Assembly: GCA_013115125.1 (NCBI GenBank)
Contig: JABANN010000404.1
Span: forward strand, 1-32,186
Source of the DNA: Perkinsus olseni
Taxonomy: Eukaryota; Perkinsozoa; Perkinsida
Direction of reading: 5' to 3'
Length of the DNA stretch: 32,186 nt
The translations under genes were made by a program, and so were the position numbers. How positions within the stretch are numbered: position 1 is the first letter of the stretch; every line of letters starts with the position of its first letter. The notes beneath the pieces are model-generated. The model made no database searches. It had not been told where the DNA came from and saw only the letters and a list, made by a program, of their open reading frames with translations. Shown here one piece after another: positions 29,095-32,186 of this stretch.

Positions 29095-30101
29095 CTAATG
29101 CAACAGGTTATCATCATCATCCTCCTGTTCGGCCTTACTGAACTGCCAATTCTTCGAAGACTTGGTAGCGTAATGCTCCTTGCAGACAGCGAGATAGAAG
29201 CCAAGGAATCCATCAGAAGTTTTCAGGGCTGCATGGAGCTGCTGTATAGCACCATCGCAGCTGTCCGCTGTGATGCGGTAGGGAGCCAACGGATTAGCCT
29301 CGCTGTCCGATTCAGGGAAGAGGAGACTGAGAAAGCGTGAGGCAGGCACTTACACTACGTCGTAAATCGGCTACTCCTTACTTGGTATAAGTATACTGGT
29401 AGCATTCAATTGATTTCGTTTGAAGGTTATGGCTCACTTCATCGATCTTGAAGTACCAATGCACTTCACCGAAGCGATTAGGGAAGAATTGGACTGCATC
29501 GTGGTACATGAGATGACATATACCATCTTTCGCCGAGATCAGGACACCTTCCATCTGATGAGAGATATTATCGTTCATCAAATTCACTGAGTGATGTTCA
29601 TGCTTCACTACATCTAAAGCATCGCTAGGCTCGTGTGCTGTTATAAAAACCCATGGCACGGGAGTGTGGGAAGGGGATAGCACTCAATGCCCGTATGCTT
29701 GTTATCCGATCAATGGTCGAGGCATTGGTGCTGTCCATGTCTTACGATAGTGTCACACCGTTATATCGGTTGAGTTGGTAAATCAAGTTCACGGTGAACT
29801 GTTCACCATCGTTAGACATCTCCCTACCTAGGATTAAAAAAAAATCTGACAGCATGAGCGCCACAGGGCTGCGTATTTAGCCACTCACTAAGTAACACCA
29901 TGTCTTTGAACGCATGAACAGCGACGGCGTTTCTTCGCTGTGCGGTCTCATGATGTCACAAAGCTTGCGCACGCACACACTCTCGTCCTGCGTGTTTTTA
30001 CTATCGCTGCAATTCTCTCCGCTAACAATATCCTTGGCCGTGCGAACTGCAGAGGCCGCGCAGGCAAGGGCCACGAATAGCATTGAGCAGAAGGTTAGCA
30101 T
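29095..30101 (-). CDS. small secreted protein family, member 3 (three exons)
   Basis: Exons 30101-30002, 29637-29382 and 29326-29095 join in phase to 195 residues. Exon 1 gives a signal peptide, MLTFCSMLFVALACAASAVR, matching members 1 and 2 (ASALR). Exon 2 carries HEPSDALDVVKH, ISHQMEGVLI, ICHLMYHDAVQFFPNR, HWYFKIDE and SIECYQYTYT. The phase-2 intron 29381-29327 is the family intron. Exon 3 has NLLFPESDSEANPL, CDGAIQQLHAAL, GFYLAVCKEH and an acidic tail. An extra 364-nt intron after the signal-peptide exon is unique to this copy. An upstream in-frame ATG at 30167 exists, but the chosen one aligns with the paralogues. Confidence 0.75.
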
Positions 30102-31470
30102 AAGTCTCTTGCAGGAAGGGGGCAGAATGGTGTAAGGAATCGGTTGCTGCCCGAAATGCTGCCTCAAGGGTGCGCCCGAGACATGATCGTGTTCTGGAGA
30201 TCTGCCTCAGTTGCAAGGGATGGTGTCGAACTTCCGAGCGACGCCAGGTAACATTAGCGCGGTCACTCAGAGCGCAGCGATAGCAGCAATTCGCTCTGCA
30301 TCATCTCTGCGGTATGACACTTGTCTACGGCGAGTCTCGCTGGGGCCACTCTCGTGCAAATAGCATACCTAGTGAGCAAGGTCTCGTGCCTTTTGTTCGA
30401 TGCTTGGCAAGCTTAGAATGAGATCAACGCCCCAGTGCTGGGTGTCTCGCGAACTTGGGAGGCCTGATGATGCGAACTTCGATGCGTTCATCTGGTGGAC
30501 TGATGGTGCGTAGCTTTCTAGGAGACTTTGAGAGAGTGAACTCAATTTTCGGAAACTACAGTCATCTGAGTTCAGTGGAGCACCGGAGGTCAGTAGTTGC
30601 CTGCAGAATGGCGAAACGAAGAAGGAAGACAACCAATGTCTCAATGAGTGAAGTAACACAATAACAAGGTTACGCGATTCGCGCTCGAGTTCCGTTACGA
30701 CGGCTTCTGGTTCCTGATGTTACGACTCGTAATATAAGAGACCCAGAGCTTAGGTGACAACTCTCGTGAATGGTAAGAGCTGGAATCGTTTGCAAGTGGC
30801 GACCTCAGCGCTTTCATGGTAGGCGGCCAATGGTCCGTGACAGCGCCCATTCACTGCTGTTACGACGGCCTAGTGTTGATCAAAATGAACGTATACAACT
30901 CCGTCGTGTTCACTCCTCAAGTAGTTTCGCACGTAATTTTCGACCACGGACACCGGAGGCACGGACAGTAAGAACCGCGGGAGATTCTACTGCTAGATAG
31001 AGAAGCCGCTATCCAACGTCGTAGTTGGCAGTAAACATGCGACGCATGGTACACAGCTATTACTCGGTTGCTGACGCTACAGATTTGATGAGAAGCCTTA
31101 CGTCGCCTCTATGGACAACTGTGCCGATTGTATTACTACTCAATGGCAGGCTAGAGAGTGGTACAAGAGTAGTGGCACCCGAATGAGTCCACGGTTTGGA
31201 ATTTGATAGGGCTCAGCGCGACATATTTCAACTATACTGCCCGGCGATAACCGCGCTCAACTGCTTCGTACAATGAAGGGTACGATACTTAAGGAAATCT
31301 TCTGACGAGCCAACCTCCTTGGTCAGGAAACGAGGATTGTTAGACATCCCCGTTCTCATATCGCGGGCGCTCCGTGTGATAGGGTGTTCAGTGGTCTTCT
31401 CTCGCAACGCAAGACTGCCATTGGGCACAGCAACAGCATTTACGGTTAATCGAGGCGTGTAAAGGTGAAT
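30102..31470. other. no assignable gene
   Basis: Short open frames on both strands (for example minus 30659-30369, plus 30455-30664 and plus 30770-31000) show no recognisable domain. None has a signal peptide resembling the secreted family. I see no repeat or RNA gene that I can support. Confidence 0.35.
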
Positions 31471-32147
31471 CTAGACTTGCAAATGATTAGCATCATCAAA
31501 CATCATGCAGAGGTCAGCAAGCATGGCGGTATAATCGTATAAACTTCCCGGGTGGCTCTGGCCATTATTGATCATCATTTCGTGAAGCTTGTTAACTGCC
31601 CCCTTGCACTCACCCTCCCTGTCGTCAACGGCTCTCCTAACTTTCACAGTGAGACTTAAGACTGGGTCCAAAAGACACGTCCTGCCGGCCTTCAGATGTA
31701 GCGGTCGGCGAGGATCGTTGTTGGTCTCATAGGCGTGTAGTTCGGCAGTGGAGTCGTGGCTGACGAGAAGTGGTGGAACAGCGGCTGAGTACTGTTCACC
31801 TACCAAGTATAGTAGTGGGCAGAGCATTCAAGTTTAATCGTCTTCAACTTGTTCTCGCCTTGGTCGATGGTGAAGCCCCAGGAAGCCAGAACACCGGGGT
31901 GGTCGGGCTTCCTCACCACCAGCCAACAGTCGTTCTCGTGGGAGGGCAGGAAACTGACGGCGCCGCCGTCAATCTGAGAGAGAGGACCGATGCCGCACCA
32001 GTACCGCAGCACGATGAGTCTTACTTCATGGCTCAGTAGCTGATTAACTTTCGTACGCTTTCTGTCACCAGCTCGGCCCAGAGAGGTCAGTGGCAGCAGC
32101 AGTAAGGAAAGTACTGCGTCGAATACTATGTGTGGTAAAGTGCGCAC
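31471..32147 (-). CDS. small secreted protein family, member 4 (divergent)
   Basis: Exons 32147-31804 and 31759-31471 join at a phase-2 intron (GTAGGT to CGTCAG, 44 nt), giving 210 residues. The signal peptide is MRTLPHIVFDAVLSLLLLPL. Primary similarity to the other members is low but collinear: SWGFTIDQGENKLKTIKLEC then HYYT right at the intron, matching HWYFKIDE…SIEC..YTYT; after the intron, ECKGAVNKLHEMMINNG and LADLCMMF match CYDAVEELHAAMN and FYGGICRQF. Exon 2 has an added segment (ETNNDPRRPLHLKAGRTCLL). The shared intron position and phase support homology despite the divergence. Confidence 0.7.
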
Positions 32148-32186
32148 ACGAAGTGTTGGGGTTCTAGTGGATGTAAATCACACACA

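Noticed and set aside
1-32186. Dinoflagellate/perkinsid spliced-leader relics
   Set aside because: No stretch resembling the conserved leader core ending TTGGCTCAAG was found upstream of the genes.

Overview
The window looks like nuclear DNA of a protist with very intron-dense genes. Introns are mostly 43-190 nt, GT-AG, and split almost every gene every 50-230 nt. A SAS-6 homologue shows that the lineage makes centrioles or basal bodies. A Perkinsus-like or other alveolate is my best guess, from intron style, a single-exon pepsin-like protease and an oomycete/perkinsid-style LRR protein. That assignment is inference; no dinoflagellate-type spliced leader was seen.

Layout. 1-6665 (minus): a large multi-exon coiled-coil gene that runs off the left edge. 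6947-8185 (plus): a single-exon secreted pepsin-family aspartyl protease. 8190-9200: no confident gene. 9201-14710 (minus): PAN3, the adaptor subunit of the PAN2-PAN3 deadenylase, with a CCCH zinc finger, a disordered Pro/Gln-rich stretch, a pseudokinase and a C-terminal domain. 15315-18791 (plus): SAS-6, resolved here into 17 phase-consistent exons and divergent from PAN3. 19102-20274 (plus): a small unrecognised membrane protein. From 20.5 kb to the right end lie four paralogous minus-strand genes for small secreted proteins of a family I do not recognise. They share a phase-2 intron and are interleaved with a foldback transposon (23220-23708), an LRR membrane protein gene (26345-27771) and several stretches with no assignable gene.

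The most striking signal is in the introns. Three introns at unrelated sites in two unrelated genes (1962-2023, 3480-3539, 14566-14627) are 60-62 nt long and align along most of their length, as expected of introner elements (mobile, intron-creating sequences). A palindromic core running from GTATCTT to AAGATAC recurs in further introns. A second set of introns, several of them 53-56 nt, carries tRNA-like pieces: antisense T-arm segments, or the 12-mer GCGGAGCGATGC. One SAS-6 intron holds a nearly complete tRNA-like cloverleaf. Together these suggest two routes of recent intron gain in one genome.

The conserved genes act in unrelated processes (mRNA deadenylation, centriole assembly, extracellular proteolysis). 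I see no operon-like logic. The right third looks like a lineage-specific secreted-protein cluster.
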